Positions 1 to 7,674 of a stretch of DNA of 64,000 bases are shown piece by piece (positions within the stretch are counted from its first letter, which is position 1; each line of letters begins with the position of its first letter). The stretch comes from Sphingomonadaceae bacterium (GTDB taxonomy: Bacteria; Pseudomonadota; Alphaproteobacteria; Sphingomonadales; Sphingomonadaceae), in assembly GCA_947453945.1 (NCBI GenBank), contig CANGJB010000006.1:1-64000 (forward strand), in the 5' to 3' direction. Position numbers and translations under genes: made by a program. The notes under the pieces were generated by a model. That model had not been told where the DNA came from and made no database searches. It saw nothing but the letters and a program-made list of their open reading frames with translations.

Positions 1-59
1 CCGCCCCTTGTTCAAACTTGGGCCACCCACGAGAGTACACTGAATGGGTGGCCAGGCGG
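1..59. terminator. nested hairpin at left edge, possible terminator
   Basis: Two nested inverted repeats are visible: outer arms CCGCC (1-5) and GGCGG (55-59), inner arms GGCCACCCA (21-29) and TGGGTGGCC (45-53). No T-run follows. It may close a transcript that enters from outside the window, but the upstream gene cannot be seen. Confidence 0.35.
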
Positions 60-150
60 GGGAGCGGGCCGGTGCCGCCTTCCGCATCCGCAGAGCGGAT
101 GCCAAAAAAGCTGGTTGTCAGCAGAGCGGCACCCCGGCAGGACGTGAGTC

Positions 151-642
151 ATGAGCAAGGATGAAAAGGCCGCCGGCCTTCTGCAGACAATCATGCCCGA
201 AGGGTTCGTGTTCGATCCCGAACGCGGTGCCCGGTGGTTCACGCGTGCGGGCCACACTGGGTTCCTCGGCATGGAATACCACGATCACGGCCCGGACTGG
301 ATTGAGTTGGCCCTGCCCTGGCGCGAGGATCTCGTAGGCGTCGAGGAAACCGGTGTGCTCGCCTCTGGGCCGATCATTAGCCTGCTCGACAACGCCACCT
401 CGATGTCAGTGTGGACCCGTCAGGGCACCTTCAACCCGCAGGTCACGCTCGATCTCAGGATCGACTACGTGCGCGCCGCAATCCCCGGCAAGACGGTGAT
501 CGCCCGCGCTGAATGCTACCAGGTGCGCCGCTCGATGGCATTTGTGCGCGGCATCGCGCACGATGGCGATGCGTCAGACCCCGTGGCGCACACCGCCGGC
601 ATCTTCATGCTGGTGAGCAGCGAGGGGTGGTCGAAGCCATGA
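151..642 (+). CDS. PaaI/YdiI-type hotdog thioesterase (first of a pair)
   Basis: Predicted 163-residue cytoplasmic acyl-CoA thioesterase of the PaaI/4HBT hotdog superfamily. The middle segment GPIISLLDNATSMSVW (about 71-86) occupies the place of the hotdog helix with its Asn/Asp active-site region, followed by the strand LDLRIDYVRAAIPGKTVIARAE that typifies PaaI-like proteins. No signal peptide or membrane segment is present. The stop overlaps the start of the next gene as ATGA, and that gene is another member of the same family, so the two are likely one operon and may form a heteromeric enzyme or act on related acyl-CoAs. The substrate cannot be read from the sequence. The family call is secure; the reaction is inferred. 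Confidence 0.8.
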   Translation: MSKDEKAAGLLQTIMPEGFVFDPERGARWFTRAGHTGFLGMEYHDHGPDWIELALPWREDLVGVEETGVLASGPIISLLDNATSMSVWTRQGTFNPQVTLDLRIDYVRAAIPGKTVIARAECYQVRRSMAFVRGIAHDGDASDPVAHTAGIFMLVSSEGWSKP

Positions 643-1049
643 GCGGATTTCACCTGCCCCCCTATGCCCGCACGATGGGCATGGAGATCGATCACGTCGA
701 AGATGGCGGCGTGCCCGTTGTCGCGATGGACTTTGCCGAACGCGTGCAGGGCCGTCCCGGCTTCCTTCACGGCGGCGCCATCGGCGGATTGCTGGAAATG
801 GCTGCTCACGCTGCGCTGCGTGCCGAGCTCGACCGGCAGGGCAGCGACTTGCGCATCAAACCGGTCAACATCAGCATCGAATACTTGCGCGGCGGCGTCC
901 AAGTGCGGACTTTCGCGCGCGGCGAAGTGGTGCGCGCCGGGCGCCGCGTTGCCAATGTACGGGTCGAGGCGTGGCAGGGTGATCGCAGCAAGCTGGTGGC
1001 CAGCAGCTGGATGAACTTCCTGCTCTCCCCGCCCAAAAGCGCTGGCTAG
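639..1049 (+). CDS. PaaI-family hotdog thioesterase (second of a pair)
   Basis: A 136-residue hotdog protein. The start at 639 is chosen because ATG overlaps the previous stop (ATGA) and leaves a protein of normal family length; an in-frame start at 513 would lie deep inside the first gene. The sequence shows the PaaI signature region GFLHGGAIGGLLEMAAHAAL (about residues 36-55), where the HGG segment and following helix build the acyl-CoA thioesterase active site, then NISIEYLRGG and the strand around VANVRVEAWQGD. It is more canonical than its neighbour because it keeps the HGG. Co-translation suggests a joint role in CoA-thioester turnover, possibly aromatic or fatty acyl-CoA; the substrate is unknown. 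Confidence 0.8.
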   Translation: MSGFHLPPYARTMGMEIDHVEDGGVPVVAMDFAERVQGRPGFLHGGAIGGLLEMAAHAALRAELDRQGSDLRIKPVNISIEYLRGGVQVRTFARGEVVRAGRRVANVRVEAWQGDRSKLVASSWMNFLLSPPKSAG

Positions 1050-1442
1050 GCTCGGACGAGAAACCATCACATACCGCAGGATTGCCAAAAGAATACGCTG
1101 CGGGCCGCGCCAATAGCGCCGGGACCATGCGGGGAATTCACTTGCGTTTTTGAGACACGGGCCTAAAGGGGACTCGCCTCTCGTCGATTGCGACGGAATC
1201 TGCATGCTGCCTTGTCAGCACTCTTTCCATTTCAAGATGCATGGCTTTTTCACCGGCAGGCGCCGGTTTCCCAATGCTGCTCTCGTTGAAGTAAGACGGG
1301 CATCGACGATTTGATTTGAGGCTCGGAACTGCTGTTCCTGCTTCTCGCACGACCCTCGATTTCCTTTCAAGTGACGACTTGACGCACGACCCCGTCGGCA
1401 ACCCTGCCGACGGCCAAAACCGTTTCTTGAAAGGAAGCGACC
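1050..1442 (+). promoter_or_regulatory. non-coding region and leader upstream of the cold-shock gene
   Basis: No convincing gene lies in these 393 bases. A small hairpin with ACCGGC (1252-1257) and GCCGGT (1262-1267) is followed by TTTC and could end the thioesterase transcript. Close to the cold-shock start a strong hairpin has arms CCGTCGGCA (1392-1400) and TGCCGACGG (1405-1413) with a four-base loop, followed by an A-rich stretch and the purine-rich ribosome site GAAAGGAAG. Long structured leaders are common on cspA-type mRNAs; that this one is a thermosensor is inference. Confidence 0.5.
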
Positions 1443-1652
1443 ATGACTATCGGAACCGTGAAATTCTTCAACGAAGACAAGGGCTATGGCTTCATCCAGC
1501 CGGATGACGGCGGCAAGGACAGCTTTGTCCACATCTCCGCCGTGCAGGCCGCTGGCCTCGCCACCCTGAACAAGGACCAGCGCGTGTCGTATGACGTCGA
1601 AACCGGCCGTAACGGCAAGGAATCGGCGATCAATCTGGCCAACGCCAGCTGA
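1443..1652 (+). CDS. cspA: cold-shock protein, CspA family
   Basis: A 69-residue single cold-shock (OB-fold) domain, the usual length of CspA-type RNA chaperones. RNP1-like KGYGFIQPDDG (residues 13-23) and RNP2-like DSFVHISAV (about 27-35) carry the aromatic residues that stack on single-stranded RNA or DNA. It probably melts mRNA structure in the cytoplasm after temperature downshift or in stationary phase. The start is fixed by the ribosome site GAAAGGAAG just upstream and by the conserved opening TIGTVKFFNEDKG. The gene is monocistronic between a structured leader and a strong terminator. Family identity is certain; cold induction rather than constitutive expression is not shown. Confidence 0.95.
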   Translation: MTIGTVKFFNEDKGYGFIQPDDGGKDSFVHISAVQAAGLATLNKDQRVSYDVETGRNGKESAINLANAS

Positions 1653-1658
1653 TCTGGA

Positions 1659-1697
1659 TGTGCCCCGGCAGCCTGCTTGCAGGCACGCCGGGGCACA
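1659..1697 (+). terminator. rho-independent-type terminator of the cold-shock gene
   Basis: Starting seven bases after the stop, an 11-base arm TGTGCCCCGGC (1659-1669) pairs with GCCGGGGCACA (1687-1697); the loop holds a second small stem GCCTG/CAGGC (1671-1675, 1680-1684). TACTTTTCC follows. Strong stem, modest T-run. Confidence 0.75.
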
Positions 1698-1731
1698 TAC
1701 TTTTCCTAACCCCAACCAGGAGTCGAAGGTT

Positions 1732-1944
1732 ATGGCGCTTTCCTACGAATTCCTTATCGAACGCGCCGAACAGGCCGCCGGCGAAGCCGCCGCCAGCCGG
1801 CTCGACAATGTGCGCGATCGCGCGCTCCGTTCGGAAGCGGCATGGCGGGCGATGGCCCAGCAGGTCCGCGAAGTTGCCGACAACCGCGAACTTGCGAAGC
1901 AGGAACGGCTAGCCGCTACCGATTGGGAGGGCGCGCTGCAGTGA
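1732..1944 (+). CDS. small conserved-type protein of unknown function
   Basis: A 70-residue, Ala/Arg/Glu-rich, probably all-helical soluble protein (begins MALSYEFLIERAEQAAGEAA). I do not recognise the family. The start at 1732 is supported by AGGAG at 1718-1722 and by its place directly after the cold-shock terminator; an in-frame start at 1591 would overlap the cold-shock gene. The stop overlaps the next gene as GTGA (1941-1944), so the two are probably co-translated. Charged helices with no signal peptide suggest a cytoplasmic protein that may bind another protein or nucleic acid, but this is a guess. Confidence 0.65.
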   Translation: MALSYEFLIERAEQAAGEAAASRLDNVRDRALRSEAAWRAMAQQVREVADNRELAKQERLAATDWEGALQ

Positions 1945-2198
1945 CCGGTACACCGGACTACACTGCCACGAACCTGATCGAAGCGCATGAAGCTGCAACC
2001 GTTTCGGCGATCAACGGCATTGTCAGCCTTGCCAATATCCTGCGCAAACGCCGCCTGTTGAGCGACGCCGAAGCCTCGGCCATGTATCAGAGCATGAGCC
2101 TGCCGCTCGGTCTTCCCCGTCATGCGGACAATCCCGCGGTGCAGGACCTGCAACTCAATCTCGATGGGCTGTTCGCCGAAGTCGTCGCGCCAAACTAA
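1941..2198 (+). CDS. small protein of unknown function coupled to the preceding gene
   Basis: An 85-residue protein starting with GTG at 1941, overlapping the previous stop. It begins MTGTPDYTATNLIEAHEAAT and continues with a helical SAINGIVSLANILRKRRLLSDAEASAMYQSM segment, then a hydrophobic helix near the end (LQLNLDGLFAEVV). No domain I can name, no signal peptide and no membrane span. Its last four bases overlap the convergent siroheme-synthase-like gene. Coupling to the 70-residue neighbour suggests a two-component complex; function unknown. Confidence 0.6.
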   Translation: MTGTPDYTATNLIEAHEAATVSAINGIVSLANILRKRRLLSDAEASAMYQSMSLPLGLPRHADNPAVQDLQLNLDGLFAEVVAPN

Positions 2199-2974
2199 CC
2201 GGCGACGATCACCACCACGATGCCGCCATCAGGCTCGGCTTCGCCCGGCGCGATTCGCGCCGCATCCGCCCGCACCCGCGCCAGCACGGCCGCCGGCACT
2301 TCTGGCCCCGCCACCACCGCATCGGCCTGCCCCAGCAGCCGCGCCTCACGCAAGGTGAGGTCATCGGGATCAATCGTGCGCAAGGTTATCGTGAACCGTC
2401 CAGCCGCGCCGTCGGCGCCGCCCGCCAGCCATGCCGCAACATCTGCAGCATCAGCCCCGCGCAAGGGATCGAGCGGCCCGCCGTCCTCCAGCGCGGCATC
2501 GAGCGCGCGCCGCCTTTCCGGCCCGGTCGGCCAGCGCGCGCGCATCCCATCGCGCGCGGCGTAAAGCGCCTCTGCCAAAGCCCCCAGCCCTTGCGGCAGC
2601 AGCCGCTCCAACCGCAGCCGCAGTGCCTTGGCGAGACCTGCCGAAGCACCACCGGTGCCCACAGCGATCAGCACCGGCGCGCGGTCGATGATCGAAGGCG
2701 TGGTGAAATCGCACAACGCAGGCTTGTCGACGACATTGACCAGCAGCCCCGCACCCCGCGCGCGGATCGCGTCCGCCGCGCAGGCTCCTGCATCATCGTG
2801 GGCGATGAACGCCAGCCGCGCACCCGTATCGATGCCTTCGGCCAGATCCTCGATCACTTTTCCGCCCGCGCGCAGCACCAGCCGCCGCTTCGCCTCCGCC
2901 GCCTCGCCATGGCCCAGCACCACCACGGGCTGCCCGGCAAGACGATGGAACAGGGGAAGGCTGGGCAGGCTCAT
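2195..2974 (-). CDS. cysG: siroheme synthase N-terminal-like protein (precorrin-2 dehydrogenase / ferrochelatase) with methyltransferase remnant
   Basis: A 259-residue protein resembling the N-terminal half of CysG/Met8p, which oxidises precorrin-2 with NAD and inserts iron to make siroheme, the cofactor of sulfite and nitrite reductases. Visible are the Rossmann start VVVLGHGEAAEAKRRL (17-32), the catalytic-region NVVDKPALCDFTTPSIIDR (80-98) and IAVGTGGASAGLAKALR (103-119). Residues about 195-240 (TITLRTIDPDDLTLREARLLGQ... LARVRADAARI) look like the opening of the CysG uroporphyrinogen methyltransferase domain, but the rest of that domain is missing, so the SAM-dependent step must be done elsewhere. 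It follows lysA with an ATGA overlap. Confidence 0.75.
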   Translation of the reverse strand: MSLPSLPLFHRLAGQPVVVLGHGEAAEAKRRLVLRAGGKVIEDLAEGIDTGARLAFIAHDDAGACAADAIRARGAGLLVNVVDKPALCDFTTPSIIDRAPVLIAVGTGGASAGLAKALRLRLERLLPQGLGALAEALYAARDGMRARWPTGPERRRALDAALEDGGPLDPLRGADAADVAAWLAGGADGAAGRFTITLRTIDPDDLTLREARLLGQADAVVAGPEVPAAVLARVRADAARIAPGEAEPDGGIVVVIVAG

Positions 2975-4230
2975 TCAAGCCACTCTGGCACGCGCTCGGC
3001 GGAAAGGATGGTCGAAGGCTCGATCCGGTCGGCCACGACGGCCCACTTGCCCCCGTCCACCATCACTTCGGGCACCATGGGCCGCGAATTGTAGGTGTTG
3101 GCCATCGTCGCGCCGTAAGCGCCGGCAGTACGGAATACCGCGAGGTCGCCGCGCGCAACCGAGTCGATCTCGCGCGCCATGGCAAATGTATCGCTCGATT
3201 CGCAGATCGGGCCAACGATGTTCGCAGTCATCTGCGTGCCATCAGGCTGCACCGCGCTGAAATCGTGCCAGGCATCATACATCGCGGGGCGCGCCAGGTC
3301 GTTCATCGCAGCATCTACCACCACCCAGGGATGCAGCGCACCCTGCTTCACCCGCACCACTTCGGTCAGCAGCACGCCGGTATTGCCGGTGATCACGCGG
3401 CCCGGTTCGAACATCAAGGTCGCGTCCCAACCTTCGGTCACGCGCGCGATCATCGCGGCGTATTCGGCTGGCTGGGGAAACACCTCGCCCGCCCGGTAGG
3501 GCACGCCGACCCCGCCGCCGAGGTCCATGTGCGTCACGCCATGGCCCTCTGCCCGGATCGCGCGCATCAGCGACCCGGCCTTGGTGAAGGCCGCCTCCAG
3601 CGGATCGAGCCGCGCCAGCTGGCTGCCGATATGCAGCGCCAGGCCGCGCATCTTGAGCCCCGGCAGAACCGAAAGCCGCGCATAGATCCCGCCCGCCCGG
3701 TCATAAGGTACGCCAAACTTGTTATCGGCCTTGCCGGTCGAAATCTTGGCGTGCGTGCCTGCGTCGACATCGGGATTGATGCGCAGCGTGGCCGTCGCGG
3801 TCAGCCCCATGGCGTGGGCGATTTCGGCAAGCTCCTGCCCTTCTTCCTCGCTTTCGAGGTTGAACTGCCCGCATCCGGCTTCGAGCGCGCGGCGCATTTC
3901 CGCAGCCGTCTTGCCGACGCCCGAAAACACCACGTCCGCTGCCGGGATGCCCGCCGCCAGCGCCCGGTCCATCTCGCCCGCCGAGACGACATCCGCGCCA
4001 TAGCCTTCCGCCGCCAGAACCTTGAGCACGGCGAGATTGGGGTTGGATTTCACCGCAAACGCCAGGTGCACCTTGGGCAAAATGCTCAGCGCATCGCGGA
4101 ACACCCGCGCATGGCGGGTCAACGTGGCGCGCGAATAGACATAGACCGGCGTGCCGACATTGGCAGCGATCACTGGCAGCGCCATGTCCTCGGCATGAAG
4201 CACGCCGCCGCGATATTCAAAATGATCCAT
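2971..4230 (-). CDS. lysA: diaminopimelate decarboxylase
   Basis: A 419-residue PLP enzyme catalysing the last lysine step, decarboxylation of meso-diaminopimelate. It has the alanine-racemase-like barrel with the PLP lysine in FAVKSNPN (about 58-65), HIGSQ, the phosphate-binding LGGGVGVPY, EPGRVI and the C-terminal CESSDTFA segment that gives the second-subunit cysteine and substrate contacts, ending with GAYGATMANTYNSRPMVPE. Length is normal for LysA. It sits in the order argH, small lipoprotein, lysA, siroheme-synthase-like gene on the minus strand, with 47 bases to the lipoprotein and an ATGA overlap to the last gene. Identification is firm. Confidence 0.95.
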   Translation of the reverse strand: MDHFEYRGGVLHAEDMALPVIAANVGTPVYVYSRATLTRHARVFRDALSILPKVHLAFAVKSNPNLAVLKVLAAEGYGADVVSAGEMDRALAAGIPAADVVFSGVGKTAAEMRRALEAGCGQFNLESEEEGQELAEIAHAMGLTATATLRINPDVDAGTHAKISTGKADNKFGVPYDRAGGIYARLSVLPGLKMRGLALHIGSQLARLDPLEAAFTKAGSLMRAIRAEGHGVTHMDLGGGVGVPYRAGEVFPQPAEYAAMIARVTEGWDATLMFEPGRVITGNTGVLLTEVVRVKQGALHPWVVVDAAMNDLARPAMYDAWHDFSAVQPDGTQMTANIVGPICESSDTFAMAREIDSVARGDLAVFRTAGAYGATMANTYNSRPMVPEVMVDGGKWAVVADRIEPSTILSAERVPEWLE

Positions 4231-4277
4231 CGGATATTCCTGGAGATTGGGGTCCGGCTAACGGCCGGCGAAGGCGT

Positions 4278-4532
4278 CTATTCTTCCGGCGGCAGATCGA
4301 AAGGATCATCCTCGCGGTTCTCCGAGCGGCTGCGCAGCTCGATATTGCGCTGCGGTTTTGCCTGCACCGGCGGCGTGAGCAGCGCATCCGGGTTCGGTTT
4401 GTCACCCCGGCCATAGGGCGCAGGCGGAAGCGCGTGTCCGGCTAGCGGTTGCAGCTCGCGCCGCGCGCCGCATGCGCTCAGCGCCAGGCCCAGCCCGGCG
4501 AGCAGCAGAAGAGAGCGCGGGTTCCGCATCAT
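4278..4532 (-). CDS. small LptM/YifL-like lipoprotein
   Basis: An 84-residue exported lipoprotein: [22 protein letters not shown] has a charged start, a hydrophobic core and a lipobox LSAC with Cys21 as the lipidation site. The mature part is Pro-rich and acidic at the end ([10 protein letters not shown]). Small lipoproteins of the LptM/YifL family, which help mature the LptD outer-membrane lipopolysaccharide translocon in E. coli, are commonly found beside lysA; this context and length make the same role plausible here, but similarity beyond the signal is weak. Its start overlaps the argH stop as ATGA, giving likely translational coupling. Confidence 0.7.
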   Translation of the reverse strand: MMRNPRSLLLLAGLGLALSACGARRELQPLAGHALPPAPYGRGDKPNPDALLTPPVQAKPQRNIELRSRSENREDDPFDLPPEE

Positions 4533-5944
4533 GCCTCCAGCACCGGCGCGAGTCCCAGCTTCTGGCGCGCCTCGGCCACCCGTTTTCTTACCTCATCCGG
4601 TGCGGTTCCGCCATGGCTGCAGCGCGCCGCCACGCTCGCCTCGACCGAAAGCGCCGCAAACACCCGCTTGTCCACGCGCGGATCGATCGCCTTGAGATCG
4701 GCAAGCGCCAGCTGATCGAGCGCAACGCCCCGGCTCTCTGCCAGCTTTACCGCGCTGCCGGTGATATGGTGCGCCTCGCGGAAGGGGATATCGGCCTGCC
4801 GCACCAGCCAGTCGGCCAGATCGGTCGCGGTGGCATAGCCCAGTTCCGCCGCGCTGCGCATCCGCGGCGTCCGGAAGGTTGCCTCCGCGACCATGCCCGT
4901 CATCGCCGCAATGGAAAGCGCCAGCAGCGAGGCCGCCTCGAACACGGGCGGCTTGTCGTCCTGCATGTCCTTCGAATAGGCGAGCGGCAGGCCCTTCATC
5001 GTGATCATCAGCGCCGTCAGGCACCCCACGATCCGCCCGGAATGCCCGCGCACGAGCTCTGCCGCATCGGGGTTCTTCTTCTGCGGCATGATTGAGCTAC
5101 CGGTCGAAAGACTGTCCGGCAAGGTCACGAAACCGAATGGCTGGCTTGCCCAGATCACGAACTCTTCCGCAAGCCGCGACAAGTGCAGCGAGCACTGCGC
5201 CGCCGCCATCAGGAAATCGAGCGCGAAATCACGGTCCGAAACCGAATCGAGGCTGTTCGCGGTCGGCCCGTCAAAGCCCAGCGCCGCCGCCGTTGCCTGG
5301 CGGTCGATGGGAAAGCCGGTCCCCGCGAGCGCCGCCGCGCCCAGCGGGCACTGGTTCATGCGGACGCGCGCATCGGCAAAGCGCGAGATGTCGCGTCCGA
5401 TCATCTCGAAGTAGGCCATCAGATGATGCCCAAGCGTCACCGGCTGTGCGGTCTGCAAGTGCGTGAAGCCGGGCATGATGCTGCCCGCATGTTCCCCGGC
5501 GCGCGTCACCAGCGCGACCTGCAATGCCTCCAGCGCCGCACCGGTCTGGTCCACGGCATCGCGCACCCAGAGCCGGAAATCAGTCGCGACCTGATCGTTG
5601 CGGCTGCGCGCTGTGTGGAGCCGCCCTGCAGCGGGGCCGATCAGCTCGGCCAGCCGGCTTTCGGTGGTCATGTGGATGTCTTCAAGGTCCCAGTTTTCGG
5701 GAACCCCGCTCACCTCGTACTCCGCCGCCACCTGGTCGAGCCCGCCGGCAATCAGCGCAGCATCTTCCGCCGTCACGATCCCCTGCGCGCCCAACATGGC
5801 CACATGGGCCTTTGACGCGGCGATATCCTGCCGCCACAAGGCCTTGTCGAAGGGAATCGAGGCGTTGATTTCGCGCATGACGGCCGAAGGGCCCGCCGCG
5901 AAGCGCCCGCCCCACATTTGGTTGGAGCCTGAATTGCCGCTCAT
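4529..5944 (-). CDS. argH: argininosuccinate lyase
   Basis: A 471-residue fumarase/aspartase-superfamily enzyme that splits argininosuccinate into arginine and fumarate. Seen are the usual opening [14 protein letters not shown], the conserved [12 protein letters not shown] and [16 protein letters not shown] segments, and the superfamily signature [12 protein letters not shown] containing the mobile catalytic serine loop. I chose the ATG at 5942-5944 ([13 protein letters not shown]); an ATG nine codons later (5917) is also possible, while longer in-frame starts run into the divergent tlpA gene. Its initiation codon overlaps that of tlpA on the other strand within a single CATG. First gene of the argH-lipoprotein-lysA operon. 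Confidence 0.95.
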   Translation of the reverse strand: MSGNSGSNQMWGGRFAAGPSAVMREINASIPFDKALWRQDIAASKAHVAMLGAQGIVTAEDAALIAGGLDQVAAEYEVSGVPENWDLEDIHMTTESRLAELIGPAAGRLHTARSRNDQVATDFRLWVRDAVDQTGAALEALQVALVTRAGEHAGSIMPGFTHLQTAQPVTLGHHLMAYFEMIGRDISRFADARVRMNQCPLGAAALAGTGFPIDRQATAAALGFDGPTANSLDSVSDRDFALDFLMAAAQCSLHLSRLAEEFVIWASQPFGFVTLPDSLSTGSSIMPQKKNPDAAELVRGHSGRIVGCLTALMITMKGLPLAYSKDMQDDKPPVFEAASLLALSIAAMTGMVAEATFRTPRMRSAAELGYATATDLADWLVRQADIPFREAHHITGSAVKLAESRGVALDQLALADLKAIDPRVDKRVFAALSVEASVAARCSHGGTAPDEVRKRVAEARQKLGLAPVLEA

Positions 5945-6542
5945 GTCGCCGCGTCCGCCTGTTCTGATCATGCTGCCCCTGGCGCTTCTCGCCACAGGGC
6001 TTCTCGCCGGGTGCGATAGGCAAACCCCGGCGGACGTGCAACCGCAGAGCAGCGCTGCAGCCCCAGCCGCGCCTGCAGGGGGCGAAGAGCCTTTCAACGG
6101 CACGCTCGACATTTCGAGCCGCGGCGCCGCCTTGCCCGATTTCACCTTCACCGATCCTTCGGGCAAGAAGCTGCGCACGCAGGACCTCAAGGGCAAGCCG
6201 GTACTGATCAATCTCTGGGCCACCTGGTGCGGGCCCTGCGTGCTGGAGATGCCCACGCTCGATGCCCTCGCCGCCGCCAAGGCAGGCAAGCTTCAGGTAC
6301 TCACCATCTCGCAGGATCTGGACAAGGCCGATGCTGTCGCGGCCTTCTTCAAGGACCGCAAGCTGGCGCATCTTGCGCCCTGGCTCGATCCCGAAAACGC
6401 CCTGAGCCAGCACTACAACACCGGCGTGCTTCCCACGACCGTGCTTTACGATGCCGAAGGGCGCGAAGTCTGGCGCATGATCGGCTCGCACGACTGGTCC
6501 GGCCCGCGCACCGAAGCCCTGCTCGCCGATACGCTGCGCTGA
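5943..6542 (+). CDS. tlpA: TlpA-type thioredoxin-fold lipoprotein
   Basis: A 199-residue periplasmic disulfide reductant anchored as a lipoprotein. Residues 1-24 form a lipoprotein signal ([24 protein letters not shown], lipobox LAGC with Cys24), then a flexible Ala/Pro linker and a TlpA/ResA-like thioredoxin domain from about residue 60 with the redox motif WCGPC (Cys96, Cys99) and a cis-Pro region GVLPTTVL. Such proteins feed electrons for cytochrome c or copper-site maturation, possibly with the DsbD-like protein at 56135. The start at 5943 shares a CATG with argH; an internal ATG at 5970 would still give a lipoprotein signal but without the Arg. Confidence 0.9.
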   Translation: MSPRPPVLIMLPLALLATGLLAGCDRQTPADVQPQSSAAAPAAPAGGEEPFNGTLDISSRGAALPDFTFTDPSGKKLRTQDLKGKPVLINLWATWCGPCVLEMPTLDALAAAKAGKLQVLTISQDLDKADAVAAFFKDRKLAHLAPWLDPENALSQHYNTGVLPTTVLYDAEGREVWRMIGSHDWSGPRTEALLADTLR

Positions 6543-6567
6543 AGGGACCGGCCGTGGGAGCTTGCGG

Positions 6568-6747
6568 TCAGGCGATAGCGCCGCCTCCGCTCCGCATCAT
6601 GTTATGCAGCCGGTCCTTGATCGCGAGCTTGAGCTTCTTCAGCCGCAGCAACCGCCAGCTATCAGGCACTGTGCGAGTCTTTTCGCGGCGGATTTCCGTC
6701 TCGAGCCGGTGATGCACCAGCGACAACCTGTATTCGTGAGCGTTCAT
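6568..6747 (-). CDS. YdcH family (DUF465) small protein
   Basis: A 59-residue basic helical protein, MNAHEYRLSLVHHRLETEIRREK followed by RLLRLKKLKLAIKDRLHNM, matching the layout of DUF465/YdcH proteins: a short antiparallel helical hairpin with the conserved LKKLKLxIKDRL second helix. The start at 6747 is supported by AGGAGG upstream. The function of the family is not established. It is convergent with tlpA (25 bases apart) and transcribed away from the tRNA. Confidence 0.85.
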   Translation of the reverse strand: MNAHEYRLSLVHHRLETEIRREKTRTVPDSWRLLRLKKLKLAIKDRLHNMMRSGGGAIA

Positions 6748-7004
6748 GGCCTGCCTCCTCGTTCCAGATGCTTCTGGCGATGGTTTCGGTAACGAGCCGG
6801 CCCGTGGCAGTTCCGATGGGTCGGGGGAGGAGAAAGCCCCGGGTCCGGCTCGATGCGGTCCGACATCACAGCTGCCAAGGGGGGATATGGCTGCTGCCAG
6901 AGGGGCCCGGTCCGCAAGTAATGAGATAGAATTGCGGCGCCCAGCGCGCCAATCGCAATCCTTGCCAGGCCGCCATAACCTGAGCCTATAGGCCAAGGGA
7001 GCGA

Positions 7005-7080
7005 TGGTGGGCGGTGAGGGGCTCGAACCCCCGACCCTCTCGGTGTAAACGAGATGCTCTACCAACTGAGCTAACCGCCC
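7005..7080 (-). tRNA. tRNA-Val (anticodon TAC)
   Basis: Read on the minus strand the acceptor arm GGGCGGT (7080-7074) pairs with ACCGCCC (7015-7009); D-arm GCTCAGTTGGTAGAGC, anticodon stem TCTCG/CGAGA with loop TTTACAC (anticodon TAC), and T-arm with GGTTCGAGCC. The discriminator is A at 7008 and an encoded CCA occupies 7007-7005. The mature tRNA body is 73 bases plus CCA. Confidence 0.97.
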
Positions 7081-7309
7081 GGCGTGCCGGAAGCCGGCCA
7101 TTTAGGCCATTTTGAGGCTCCGTCAACCTGAGCCTTCCACAGCGGGTGCGGCTACCTCCGGGCACCGGGCAACGCCCAATGCGGCGGCATAGCCCAAGCC
7201 CTCTGCCGAGCGAGGCGTGGCCAGACACAATTCGTCATAATTTAGACGATTTCAGGCAATCAAATGACATCATCGCAAGGGGCGGATCATTCTGCGCCGG
7301 AGTCGCCCC

Positions 7310-7609
7310 ATGCTGTTTGCCACGCTTGTTCTTGCTGCCGCCCAGCCCGCCCTGCCCACTCCTTTCGCGCGCCCGCTCGTTGCCGCACCGGCCCGCGCCG
7401 CTGCCGCGCCCTGCAATCCTGATCCGATGAAGAGCCTCGGCTGCACGGCGCAGCGCCACACCCCGTCGGCCCGGCCAGCAGCGACCGTGCCGATGGTCTG
7501 CAATTCGGACCCCCTGAAGGCAGCTGCCTGCCACGCCCATGTCGCGCTCGCACGCGCTGATACACGCGCTGCGGCCAAGCGTGACGAAGAACTCGCCGCA
7601 GCCGACTGA
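7310..7609 (+). CDS. small putative secreted protein, unknown
   Basis: A 99-residue protein with a plausible but weakly charged export signal (MLFATLVLAAAQPALPTPFA) and an Ala-rich mature part. Two similar Cys-containing segments stand out, PCNPDPMKSLGC (about 34-45) and VCNSDPLKAAAC (about 63-74), an internal duplication of the form CNxDPxKxxxC, so the protein may carry two small disulfide loops. A further Cys is absent and it ends in a charged helix. It lies just before the two-component pair with about 65 bases between. Function unknown; coding is supported by frame preference and the internal repeat. Confidence 0.6.
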   Translation: MLFATLVLAAAQPALPTPFARPLVAAPARAAAAPCNPDPMKSLGCTAQRHTPSARPAATVPMVCNSDPLKAAACHAHVALARADTRAAAKRDEELAAAD

Positions 7610-7674
7610 CCAAGGACGCCTTCACCGGGGGGCTTGCTGCCTCCCCCACCCCCCACTAGGCTCGGGACAAAGTC

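Noticed and set aside
3265..4416. A 383-codon plus-strand frame opposite lysA
   Set aside because: Antisense shadow of lysA, without motif or start context.
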